NCBI GenBank assembly: GCA_013698165.1
Contig: JACCVN010000068.1
Coordinates: 1-9,836, forward strand
Direction of reading: 5' to 3'
Source: Parachlamydiaceae bacterium
GTDB taxonomy: Bacteria; Chlamydiota; Chlamydiia; Chlamydiales; Parachlamydiaceae
DNA: 9,836 bases
Shown here one piece after another: positions 1 through 8,600 of this stretch (within the stretch, counting starts at the first letter, position 1; each line of letters begins with the position of its first letter). A model generated the notes under the pieces. It ran no database searches and had not been told where the DNA came from. It saw nothing but the letters and a program-made list of their open reading frames with translations. The position numbers were made by a program, and so were the translations under genes.

Positions 1-3000
1 TTTGTCATTGCTTGGCTTTGTTTAGACCAAGATTGCTGCATCATATCCCCTAAGTTTGAGAGGTCTTTTCCAAGATCCTTTAGCGCTTGCAATAATTTTG
101 CGATCAGCGATTGGAAAATTTTAATCAGCATTTCAATATTGGCAATATAAGCCTCCAAGTCACCCTTGATAATGGCCATTTGCGCTTGTAAAATGGAATT
201 ATTAATAGATATACCAGATTGGACAACGGTCATTCCCATTTCCGCAGATTGAGCTAATTTAGTAAGAGGTGCTATCGCTTTATCGGAAGCTTTTTGGAGT
301 ATGTAATCTGCCTGCATAAATGCATCTTGAAGGTCTTCTACTTTACCTGCTGCTTTTTCCTGTACCTTTGTAGCGTCATCAAAAAGTTTTTCTGCTTCAT
401 CTACCATACTTTTCAATTCTGTATTATCGGGCTCTTTGGCAAGAGCTTGCTTTGCATCACTCAACATTTCTTTAGCGCTTTTAGTACTTTGTTCAGCTTT
501 GGTATGATCAATTTTGGCAGAATCCAATTCCTTTAAAACGTCATCAGCAGCCTTTCCAGCCTCTCTAAGTAATCTTGCAGGTTTATCTATACACTCTTCC
601 ATTATATCATCTTGAACTTTCATTAATTCTTTCTCTGCCTTTACAAGATTATCTTTAGCAGAGGCTATATCATCAACGCTTCTACCCGATTCCTTCATCC
701 ATTTGAGTTTTGAAGCTGCATCGTCGACTTTGTCCTCCGCTTGTGAAATTAGTTGTGTATATCTTTGAGTGTCTCCCAAAGACTCCTTGGCTTGCTTCAA
801 TTCCTTCATCGCTGAAGCTTGGCCATTTTTAGCTTTTTCAACCGATTTTCCGGCTTGCTTCAACTCACGTCGATTTAAAAATGATTTTGACCAATCGGGA
901 TTTTTCGCTAATTCTTGAAGTTTGGCTAGCTTAGACTCTTCCTTAGCTACGTTTTTTGCGGCATCTACTACAGCTTTTCCAGCGTCATCTACGGACTTTA
1001 GAGCTGATTTTTCACTTTCAAAGAAAGATTTTAGGGCAAATTTCTTTATTGCTTTAAGCACACCCTTGGCTACTTTGCCCATTGCACTAGTCACACTATT
1101 AGCCGCCGAACTAACCTTCTCAAGAAAATTCATAATCATAGATAAGATTTTAACGACAAATTTAGGAAGCATCGATGTTACCCTAGACGTAATCGAAGTA
1201 ACTATTGCGCCTATTTGTCCGGCTGCAATTTGCGGAGCTAATACGAGTGACACACCAATTGTTAAAATCATAAAAATGATTTGCATTGCCATAACGATAT
1301 ATTGGACTATATCAGCGGGTATCCCCAAACCTGTAAGTAGGGTCGTCAATAAGGTGGCATCCCCCATCGATAAATCAAGTAGGTAACCCGCCGGAAAAAA
1401 TACCATGACCAGAGCTGCCATGATTGTCTTAAAGACCTTTCCAAACGATTTGCCGCCTATCGCTGTTCCCAAGTCTGACATCGTTTTGGTAAAAGCTGTA
1501 AAGGGATCAAGTTTATTAATATCTCCTTCAGACTGTGCCATCGTGTTAACGAACATTAATGTGAAAAGCAGAGCGCCAAACATTCCCCCGGTTCCAACCA
1601 TAAGAGGCCACAACAGGAGCATAACAATAATCATTATAATAGCTTTAAGGGGCCCCATAGCGGCCATCTTTGCTTGCTTGGCTTTAATTTCGTCTATGCT
1701 TTTTTTCTCAGCTGCTAGTCGGCCAATAGCAGCATCCTTTTCTATGCGAGCCATCATTTTTGAAAGGTCAGCATTGGTGATTGTGGTTGCAAATAAGACT
1801 TCTTGTAGCGCTGTTAGAGCGGCACTAATAACTTTTAAATAATTGAGTAGTTTGCTACCAAAAGATGTCGGTTTCCCGTCGACAGGCGCAGATTTCCCTC
1901 CTGGCAAGTGCACTTTTAGTAGTTCTACAGTTTTATTATAATATTCTAGACCCAATGCTAGCGCGGATAATGCCATTTGTAAATTTGGGGTGTTTAATCG
2001 CTCTGCATTGGCAAGCATACCTACATCCGGAGTCCAGTTATCGGGAAGGCCATATTGTCGACTTACTTTTGCAACTGCAGCTCCTTCAATCCCCTCAAGA
2101 ATCTCTTTAAGTTTTGGTGAAAGTTGTGCCTTAGCGGCAGGGGAGCTTAACGCACTTTTTAAAAGCGCTTGATCTTCAGCAGAAAGCGGCGGGGTTTGTG
2201 CAGCAATTGCTTTGGAGCCAATAGCATAATAGGTTCCGGTTAAAATCGCTGTATAGTCATGGGCGTTAATTGAAGGCTGATAATCGTTAGGAAACCCCCA
2301 ATCCTTTTGCACTTCGGCTCTTGCTTCACTTTTAATGCCGGCGAGCATCTCCTTTAAGGCCTCAGAATTGGGCGGTGAAGAGCCTTCAATATACAGCAAT
2401 GTGCGTAGATCGTTATAGGCGGCTTTGGAAATGTTTCCATTAATAAATTTATCATAAAGGGTATCGCCGATTTTTTGCTCTAGGGCATTGGCGACACTAA
2501 GTTTGTAACCTTCAGGATTGCGTGGAACTTTCCAACTGTTTGGAATTCCCACATCTTCTTGTACTCCTTTAAAGGCAATATTTTCCGCATTGGCAAGCAT
2601 TTTCTGCATTTCAGGGGATAGCTTTGAAACAAATTCAGGCATCTCATGCGCTGCCATTAGCTGTTGCACAACTTCAGGGGAAAGGCCCTTTTTGATTAGT
2701 TCTGATTTCAAAAGAGCTCCGTATCCAAATTCAGCAGTCTTTTCATTGATGAGTGATATTATATTAGAAGGTTCCATCCCCGTAGCTGCAATCGCTTTTT
2801 GTCGAATTTCTGCAGCAGCTGCTTTTATGGCCTCAGGCATGTCGGCTTCAGGATTAAAAACGGCATATTTTACCATTTTGATCACTTGATCATCCGGCAA
2901 CCCCATTTCCATATTTCTAAGCTGTTCGGGGGTTATGCCATCGATCTCTCTTTGTATCTCCTCAAGAAATTCAGTCTCTGGACTTGGTACCATTTGGTAG

Positions 3001-3260
3001 GCGGCCACAAGATCCCCAAGGAAATTCTGAATTAAATCATTAAGATTTAGTAGACCGGTGGGATCAGCATTTTCGCCGGGAACCGGCAATCTTGGAGTTC
3101 CAGGTGGTGAATAGACGTATTTAGGTTCCTCGGTTTGACTTACAGCGGTTGTATCACTGCTTTTTACTGGACCCTGAATTTTTGTATCTTTATTGATTTC
3201 AACCATGAATTGGAGATTTCTATCAATATCCCTCAATCCAGCACCAATTGTATCTGTCAT
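1..3260 (-). CDS. CopB/YopB-like T3SS hydrophobic translocator, oversized, 3' end outside window
   Basis: One uninterrupted minus-strand frame from the ATG at 3260 to the window edge gives at least 1086 residues; I translated it by hand and found no stop. Seen: a Pro-rich N terminus with PRLPVP at residues 56-61 (a PxLxxP motif), three ~83-residue repeats starting at 215, 299 and 381, hydrophobic segments at about 540-571, 613-631 and 652-678, then a Lys/Glu/Ala-rich coiled-coil region from about 748 to 1010. The last visible residues (around 1030-1070, with INNSILQAQMAIIKGDLEAY) resemble the C-terminal helix of CopB/IpaB-type translocators, so the stop is probably close. Family knowledge: such proteins are secreted and form the host-membrane pore. 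Chlamydial CopB is roughly 490 residues, so about 540 N-terminal residues are extra. The start has a modest GGAAGG ribosome site and follows the chaperone gene by 87 bp. It could be a CopB paralogue rather than the orthologue. Confidence 0.8.
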   Translation of the reverse strand, partial: MTDTIGAGLRDIDRNLQFMVEINKDTKIQGPVKSSDTTAVSQTEEPKYVYSPPGTPRLPVPGENADPTGLLNLNDLIQNFLGDLVAAYQMVPSPETEFLEEIQREIDGITPEQLRNMEMGLPDDQVIKMVKYAVFNPEADMPEAIKAAAAEIRQKAIAATGMEPSNIISLINEKTAEFGYGALLKSELIKKGLSPEVVQQLMAAHEMPEFVSKLSPEMQKMLANAENIAFKGVQEDVGIPNSWKVPRNPEGYKLSVANALEQKIGDTLYDKFINGNISKAAYNDLRTLLYIEGSSPPNSEALKEMLAGIKSEARAEVQKDWGFPNDYQPSINAHDYTAILTGTYYAIGSKAIAAQTPPLSAEDQALLKSALSSPAAKAQLSPKLKEILEGIEGAAVAKVSRQYGLPDNWTPDVGMLANAERLNTPNLQMALSALALGLEYYNKTVELLKVHLPGGKSAPVDGKPTSFGSKLLNYLKVISAALTALQEVLFATTITNADLSKMMARIEKDAAIGRLAAEKKSIDEIKAKQAKMAAMGPLKAIIMIIVMLLLWPLMVGTGGMFGALLFTLMFVNTMAQSEGDINKLDPFTAFTKTMSDLGTAIGGKSFGKVFKTIMAALVMVFFPAGYLLDLSMGDATLLTTLLTGLGIPADIVQYIVMAMQIIFMILTIGVSLVLAPQIAAGQIGAIVTSITSRVTSMLPKFVVKILSMIMNFLEKVSSAANSVTSAMGKVAKGVLKAIKKFALKSFFESEKSALKSVDDAGKAVVDAAKNVAKEESKLAKLQELAKNPDWSKSFLNRRELKQAGKSVEKAKNGQASAMKELKQAKESLGDTQRYTQLISQAEDKVDDAASKLKWMKESGRSVDDIASAKDNLVKAEKELMKVQDDIMEECIDKPARLLREAGKAADDVLKELDSAKIDHTKAEQSTKSAKEMLSDAKQALAKEPDNTELKSMVDEAEKLFDDATKVQEKAAGKVEDLQDAFMQADYILQKASDKAIAPLTKLAQSAEMGMTVVQSGISINNSILQAQMAIIKGDLEAYIANIEMLIKIFQSLIAKLLQALKDLGKDLSNLGDMMQQSWSKQSQAMT
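1914..2618 (-). repeat. three ~83-residue repeats in the translocator N-terminal extension
   Basis: Gapless 24-residue blocks start at residues 215, 299 and 381 and end in VGIPNSW, WGFPNDY and YGLPDNW (glycines at 238, 322 and 404, spacing 84 and 82). Each block has the form S-x4-K/E-M/I-L followed by a charged helix and the G-hydrophobic-P-N/D turn. The stretches between blocks also look helical but are less alike. A weaker GLPDDQ at residue 120 may be a degenerate earlier copy. The DNA itself is not obviously repeated, which suggests an old duplication. Confidence 0.65.
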
Positions 3261-3347
3261 AATTACCTTCCATGGTTGTTCAACTTAGGAGGACGATTTA
3301 GATGTCATTTTTTGATTGTGGTGTGGTCTCCCATTTTGAACACTTTT

Positions 3348-3890
3348 TTAAAAATCTTTTGGTTTTTCAATCTCTTCTCTTAAGCTGTTAACTGTTAATG
3401 TGGCACGATCCTTAAGCTGTTGAAATTCGGCTTTGTCTCCAGAACGCTTAATTGCCATTTCTAAAGCAATTAACGCAGAGACCTTGTCTCCAAGTTGTAA
3501 GTAGCAATCTGAAGCATGATAATGTGGAACGGGAGACAACGGATCGAGCATTGCACAAACTGTATAAAGATGCCCTGCGGCTTGATATTCTTTCATCATG
3601 TGATAACAGGCCGCCATGCCAAGGGTATACTTTTGCTCTGTCGGATTAAGCATAATTAGTAAACGGAATAGATCGCTGGCATCTTTATATTTGCCTGTAT
3701 TATAAAGGCGATAGGCTTGGCCATAGATCCCTTCGATCATCTGGTCACTAAGACCAAGCGCATCTCGCGGATTGGCGCCCTTTTTAAGGACTCTATCTGC
3801 TATAGCTTCAAATTCTTTGGGCATCTCTGTCCCAAGCGTTTTGCTCATCTCCGCTAGTGCTTTCTTGACCTCATGCCTACTGCCTTCCAT
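3348..3890 (-). CDS. sycD: SycD/LcrH-family TPR type III secretion chaperone (class II)
   Basis: This 180-residue protein is a cytoplasmic chaperone for hydrophobic translocators, keeping them partly unfolded and apart until secretion. Three TPR-like helix pairs are visible at about residues 53-83 (with QAYRLYNTGKYKDASDLF), 87-117 (GMAACYHMMKEYQAA, ending MLDP) and 121-151 (HASDCYLQLGDKVSALIALE); these match the SycD/IpgC pattern of GKY-DA, GLGAC and FHAAECLLQ. Length is close to the family norm of about 160-180, with a slightly longer N-terminal helix. The start at 3890 has a strong AAGGAGGGG ribosome site. It lies 87 bp before the translocator gene, the arrangement of lcrH-yopB and of the chlamydial lcrH-copB cluster. 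In Chlamydia trachomatis the corresponding proteins are CT576 and CT862; I cannot tell which is closer. The probable client is the downstream translocator, perhaps with a CopD partner beyond the window. Confidence 0.93.
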   Translation of the reverse strand: MEGSRHEVKKALAEMSKTLGTEMPKEFEAIADRVLKKGANPRDALGLSDQMIEGIYGQAYRLYNTGKYKDASDLFRLLIMLNPTEQKYTLGMAACYHMMKEYQAAGHLYTVCAMLDPLSPVPHYHASDCYLQLGDKVSALIALEMAIKRSGDKAEFQQLKDRATLTVNSLREEIEKPKDF

Positions 3891-3989
3891 GATCCCCTCC
3901 TTATATTGTAGTCGAATACGTACCCTAGGTACTGTTAATCTTAAGCTCCATAGTGCAATTTTAGTGCCAGTCGGGATCTTCTTATATTT

Positions 3990-4565
3990 TTAACGGAAGA
4001 TCGAGGACATGATCGTAGAAAACTGCTGTATAAGAGATGTTGCCATATCTGAGGCCTTTTTAACATTGTCTTGCGTTTGGTTAATCACTGTCTGCATTGC
4101 CTTCGCATCATCAGAAACGATGCTGCTATTGGCCTTCATTTGTTCCATGTAATTAGAGTTGAGGTTGTTTAAATCACTACGTAAGGTGTTAGATTCACTG
4201 TTATTATCGTCAATATTACCAACATCTCCGTTGCCTTGGATAAATGCGTGCACAGTATTTTTTTTCGAGTTGTAAGCATTTTGCCAATCGGCCAAAATTT
4301 CTAGTCTCTGTGCTTGCGCAACTGCGACATTTTGCATGCTTTCGATCATTTTCGAAAGCAAGAGGTAAATGCGGTTCAAAGTCAAGCCTAACAAATATTT
4401 TCCGGGGTGTAGCGAAGTTGTATCGATTGCCACGCCCCCCGGCACAGTAGAATCTAGAACATAGCTTTGACCATATTCTTCTTTGTGTAAAGGCTGCCCT
4501 GCGCCTGCAGGCGAATATTTATAAGCATCTGTGTTATGCTCAGGGATAGGATTAGGGATTGTCAT
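3990..4565 (-). CDS. 191-residue helical protein, candidate EspA/SseB-like tip or filament component
   Basis: No family is recognised by sequence. Seen: a polar Pro/Gly-containing N terminus (1-50), a hydrophobic then amphipathic helix (about 53-105, with LGLTLNRIYLLLSKMIESMQ and ILADWQNAYNSKK), a Gly/Asp/Asn-rich loop (about 109-122), and a long C-terminal coiled coil from about 125 to the end, closing with MATSLIQQFSTIMSSIFR. There is no signal peptide. Two helices flanking a variable middle, with an amphipathic C-terminal helix, is the layout of EspA/SseB-type filament proteins, and the gene sits just upstream of the chaperone and translocator. The role is inference from architecture and position. 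The start has a perfect AGGAGG site 5-6 bases before the ATG. Alternative: a secreted effector, or a small accessory protein occupying the place of chlamydial CT577. Spacing is 65 bp from the gene before and 99 bp to the gene after. Confidence 0.85.
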   Translation of the reverse strand: MTIPNPIPEHNTDAYKYSPAGAGQPLHKEEYGQSYVLDSTVPGGVAIDTTSLHPGKYLLGLTLNRIYLLLSKMIESMQNVAVAQAQRLEILADWQNAYNSKKNTVHAFIQGNGDVGNIDDNNSESNTLRSDLNNLNSNYMEQMKANSSIVSDDAKAMQTVINQTQDNVKKASDMATSLIQQFSTIMSSIFR

Positions 4566-4630
4566 AGAGCCTCCTATTCAATTAAACGAATAGATAATAT
4601 AATTTAACTCCATTTATCAACTTTTTCTTA

Positions 4631-5593
4631 TTAACCTATATTACGTGCTATTTTTTCAAAAATTTGATCTAGTTTATTTAATATTGCCGCTGCTGATTGG
4701 CAATATTGCTCAAACACGAACATGTATCGTCGTACAGCCTCTTGTTGTTTGGTATTTGTAGATTCTGCAGCTGTAATAGCATTTGTAATATTTTGTTGGA
4801 ATTTTCCCTGAGCTGTAATTTCCTGAGCTGTATTTCCTCCATAGTTGTCAATGGCCCACTTTTGAACGGACTCGAATGAATTGAAGTCGGGAAAATCATC
4901 AAGAACAGGGCGTAATTTTGCTAGCAAAGTGTTTGGATCGTTAGGGTTAGTATTTGCTGCTTCAAGCTCAGCAATAAGTCTCTCAAGGCCGGCTTTTGAT
5001 GATCTAAGCATCCAAAGGAAAGTTTGATACTCTGGTTGAAAATAGTCGGTAATAGTGACGTTTTCATATGCGGGATGGGAAGGAGTGATATCATAGGGAC
5101 CGGGTGGGATTGGAGCAGTATATTTCGGTAATGAAATACTGAAAAATGGTTGGATCGCTTTACCGTAATAAGCACTTGCCAATATTTGATAACCTTTAAC
5201 AAAGGAATTATCTTGATTGTTTGCTAGTATTGTTAAAGTGTAAGGCACTGTTACGCTAAGAAGGGTATTCATGGATGTGAGGGCAAAAGTCTGTGATCCG
5301 GTTTTGGTAAAATTAAGTGGAAATGAGCTGTCTGCAGTGACAGCAATCTGATTATGCAGAGATTGTAACGAGGCCAGTTGGTCTAGGCCTTTTTGGGTAA
5401 GTGTTAGCGCATCGCCTAAACGGGTAAGTGCGCTATTCATGACTTCAGTTCCTACTCGGACATACTGAAGTTCGACTAACGCTTGCAGGTTATGTTTCCG
5501 AAGCATTTCCGGTGTAACAACTAATTCTTGTGACGCAGAAACGTTTGCTGCTGCTTGAAAGTCATCCGGATTGTTTGTAATTGGACTACTCAT
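4631..5593 (-). CDS. 320-residue helical protein, candidate T3SS needle-tip-like component
   Basis: Unrecognised by sequence. A disordered N terminus (1-27) is followed by a long heptad-rich helix (about 28-84, with ALTRLGDALTLTQKGLDQLA), a mixed central domain rich in Thr/Ser, Tyr and Pro (about 88-195, including PPGPYDITPSHPAYE), and a helical C-terminal half whose final 60 residues form a probable coiled coil ending SAAAILNKLDQIFEKIARNI. No signal peptide or convincing membrane segment. Length and the helix-domain-helix plan resemble tip proteins such as LcrV or IpaD (about 325-330 residues), and the order 320-mer, 191-mer, chaperone, translocator parallels lcrV-lcrH-yopB; the function is inference. 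The C-terminal helix resembles that of the 191-residue neighbour. AAGGAG precedes the start, and a near-consensus promoter lies about 47 bp upstream. It could instead be a secreted effector. Confidence 0.88.
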   Translation of the reverse strand: MSSPITNNPDDFQAAANVSASQELVVTPEMLRKHNLQALVELQYVRVGTEVMNSALTRLGDALTLTQKGLDQLASLQSLHNQIAVTADSSFPLNFTKTGSQTFALTSMNTLLSVTVPYTLTILANNQDNSFVKGYQILASAYYGKAIQPFFSISLPKYTAPIPPGPYDITPSHPAYENVTITDYFQPEYQTFLWMLRSSKAGLERLIAELEAANTNPNDPNTLLAKLRPVLDDFPDFNSFESVQKWAIDNYGGNTAQEITAQGKFQQNITNAITAAESTNTKQQEAVRRYMFVFEQYCQSAAAILNKLDQIFEKIARNIG

Positions 5594-5639
5594 AATAAAA
5601 CTCCTTCTTCACTAATAAAGGACCCTATTACTACTCTTT

Positions 5640-5668
5640 ATTATAATTTAAACAAGGTTCGTTTGCAA
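5640..5668 (-). promoter_or_regulatory. sigma-70/sigma-66-type promoter for the 320-residue gene and downstream genes
   Basis: Read on the minus strand: TTGCAA (5663-5668), a 17-base spacer, and TATAAT (5640-5645). The -10 is perfect, the -35 matches four of six consensus bases, and the spacing is ideal. Transcription should begin near 5633, leaving a leader of about 40 bases with AAGGAG before the ATG at 5593. It sits in the gap after the 1130-residue gene, so the chaperone-translocator part of the locus can be expressed separately. The surroundings are AT-rich, so chance occurrence is possible. Confidence 0.65.
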
Positions 5669-5694
5669 TAACTTTTTTTTAGTTAATTTCAAAC

Positions 5695-8600
5695 CTAAAC
5701 TCTAATATCTATTTTAACATTTCCTTCACCTTTGTACATTATTCCTACAAATTGTAGACTTGTTCCCGGGTCAAGAAGGCGGGATACCAAGTTGAATAGG
5801 TCGATGCTAGGGGATGCAAATTCTCTAAAGTCGGCAGCTAATATCTCATTCGCTTTTTCTTTATAGGATTCACGCACTACTTTAACTGCATGATCGATTT
5901 GATTTAATACCGATGTAGGGCGGGCAACTTGATCTGTTACGATTTCACTTGATGTTTCAACCCTTATTGGAGCGCTAGGATCGACATTTGCAGAAGGTTG
6001 AACGACATTTACGGGAGGTTGAACGACATTTGCGGGAGGTGGAACGACATTTACGGGAAGTTCATTCGCAGGACCAAGAATTGACAGCACAAGCAAATTG
6101 GCAATTTTAGATGCATCCTCAATCCCTATAGTTTTTTTAAGTCGATTTTTAACTTCTGTATTGAGCGCTTCAGCTAAAGCTTGGTGATCAAGAATTTCAC
6201 TCGCCCGAGTGTCTTTCAATGGATTTACATTATTTAACACTAGGGCAGCTTTAGCCGAAAGGTCTGCAGCTGTCTGGGCGACAATTCCTTGGACTGCAAG
6301 CGCATTTTCAATCGCTTCACGTGAAAGAACTTCAGAGTTTAATCTCTTAGAGATAACATCTGATGTTACACTGTCGGCGATTACTTGTGCCGAGGCTTGG
6401 GTATTTCCGTTGGCTACGAGTCCTTTTTCCAGGGAGGCTTTAAGTTGATCTCTATTGATATTTTCGCTCTTAAAAGAGTTTTTAAGCTCATTTGAACGTA
6501 TTGAATCCAGTACAAGGTCTGCTGACACTCTGGCAGAATTTAAGTTATCGCCTTGTACTTGGAATTGGTTAACAAGGTCATCGCGGAAATCGCGCAGAGT
6601 ATAACTTTCAACAGCCTCTTGTTTTACACTGATGGCATTCAAAGCTTGTTGAATATCTTGCCTTTGATATAGATCATTCTTAATTGATTGTTCATTAACG
6701 GATTGTTGAGAATAAGCGGTATCTAAGTCCTGGTTTAACTGCTCGCTCCGCACAAAATCTTGTGAGAGATCCACAATATTTGCGACTGAAGCATCTTCAA
6801 GGCCTATAGCCTTAAAACCTCGAACTAAATCGATCGCCCATTCTGTAGTATTCAGGAATTCATTGCGTCCCAAGATTTTATTCATGGCACTATTGACTAA
6901 GCTTTGGGCTGTTGAGGCCGGCCAGATGCCTTGTCCGACAATATAATCGATAATCTTCAGTTTAAGGACAATCATGCTCACAGGGTTATTAATAACGTCA
7001 TTCAATCCATAACCGGATGTGGCGGCCAAAGCTTTGCTAACTTCGTCACCAGCTGCACTATTGCCTACAATTTGCGCAAGAAGTCCAGGTAGGCCAAGCG
7101 CTTTGGAAACTTGCAAAAGCCCTACTTGCAACAGGCCTAGATTAACCGCTGCTGTAAGAGGTCCTGAAAGCTCAGCGATGGCTTCAGGGGATAGTCCCGA
7201 AGCTGCCAGGATTTTTTGGACCGAATTTGCGGTCGCACCTGAATCAATAAGCCCGTTGACGTTGTTTAAGAGGGTGATTGCAAATGTTGTTTTGGCTGCA
7301 GTTCCGTTGCCGGTAGCATTATCATTTAAGAGAACAACGGAAGGAAGCGCAGATGCCAATCCAGCTTGTTGCAGGGCTTGGAGTGATCCAAAAGTTAAAC
7401 TATCAACAATCGGATTAAAAAGATTTGCATCTATTTTAACATTTAAGCGAACGGCATTTAGGATGGCATTAGAAATAATGCTCGTTAATGCCTCCGACTG
7501 TAGCCCCATGGTATTAGCTGTTATCCCCACACCGGTGCCGGCCCCCCCGCTAGCAACTGTAGAACTATCAGTAGCCTCAGCTTTTTCTATATATCCATTT
7601 TCTACGTTAGAGATACCTCTAAGATAGAAAACTTTAAATTCATTATAAGCTTCTGCCAATGTAAGTGCTTTTGTATAATTTTGTAGGGCGGCAAGCTCAG
7701 CGGCAAAAACGTTATTAAAGTAACTTTCAAGGTATGCGGCTGCTGAAGTAGGAGTTATAGAACCTACAGGGGCATTTGGAACAATCAGTGTTATTGTGGG
7801 GTAAAAGTCTGCTGTCGAAGGGACTGGAGGAGCGGTAGGTAAAAGTATGCTGCTAAGTGTGGGGACTGGAATGGCTAGCTGTTTGGGGATGGGTTCTTGC
7901 CCATTTTGCTTGCGAGTGACATTAAAAGCCTTTATTTTGCTATTGATCAGAGGCAATGTACTGTTAAAAGCTTTCACATCTGCAATATAAGCATTTGCTA
8001 ATGTGGTGAGAGTTACATTCGCTGAAATTGCATAAGCTTGATATGTTGCAAAATCATTGCCGGCTGCCTTCATTGCAGCCAATGTTGTAGAGATTTTTAC
8101 TAATTCAGAGTCTAAATTACTTAATGTCCCTGAGTTAATGGCATTAAATGTGGCCTGCAGGGTAGTTAAAAACTCGGCTTCTGCAGGACTGTTAGGGACA
8201 ATATCGACTGCGGTAGATACGATACCAAACGATGGTTTAGGTATAGGGGTAAATCCTATCGGTACTGTTGGCGAAGAAGGGGGAGGGGGTCCCTTGGTAA
8301 CTGTTGGCAATAATTGGGGTGCGGGCGTGATAATCACAACATGCTTTTGCAGTGGGATGTCTTTAAAAATTCGAGATGCATGGCGCGCATCATTGATCTG
8401 TGTAATAAGAATGTTATTGGCATCAATTTGAGCGTTTAGGGCATTTGTGGCAGCAACATAAGCGGTATAGCCATTTTGAATATTAGAATTATTTGTGCTT
8501 AAATTTGCTGTCCAGGTAGCTACTAACGCATTATAGGTGTCTGTCTTTGCCTGTGTCAGCGGTGGGGTTTTGTAGGCCACTTGAGCATTATACATCTGCA

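Noticed and set aside
922..1842. Plus-strand open frames opposite the translocator membrane and coiled-coil region (922-1386, 1405-1842)
   Set aside because: They are antisense to a continuous minus-strand frame with clear hydrophobic helices and coiled coil; no ribosome site or domain supports them.
3261..3347. Separate promoter for the translocator gene
   Set aside because: I found no acceptable -35/-10 pair in the 87-bp gap; co-transcription with the chaperone is more likely.
3920..3932. Short palindrome GTACC-CTA-GGTAC upstream of the chaperone gene
   Set aside because: Five-base arms in AT-rich DNA with no second copy and no promoter to regulate; likely chance.
4575..4592. Inverted repeat TATTC ... 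GAATA beside the ribosome site of the 191-residue gene
   Set aside because: Only five A/T-rich pairs with an eight-base loop, too weak to claim a regulatory hairpin.
4593..4620. Possible promoter TTGATA ... TATTAT between the 320- and 191-residue genes
   Set aside because: The spacer is only about 15 bases and the gap is very AT-rich, so this was not listed as a feature.
4678..5202. Alternative minus-strand frames within the 320-residue gene (4678-4902, 4921-5202)
   Set aside because: They overlap wholly with the better supported frame that has a promoter, ribosome site and coiled-coil structure.
7019..8431. Plus-strand open frames opposite the 1130-residue gene (7019-7627, 8057-8431)
   Set aside because: Their Ala/Pro/Ser-rich composition is the mirror of the Ala- and Pro-rich minus-strand protein; nothing supports translation.
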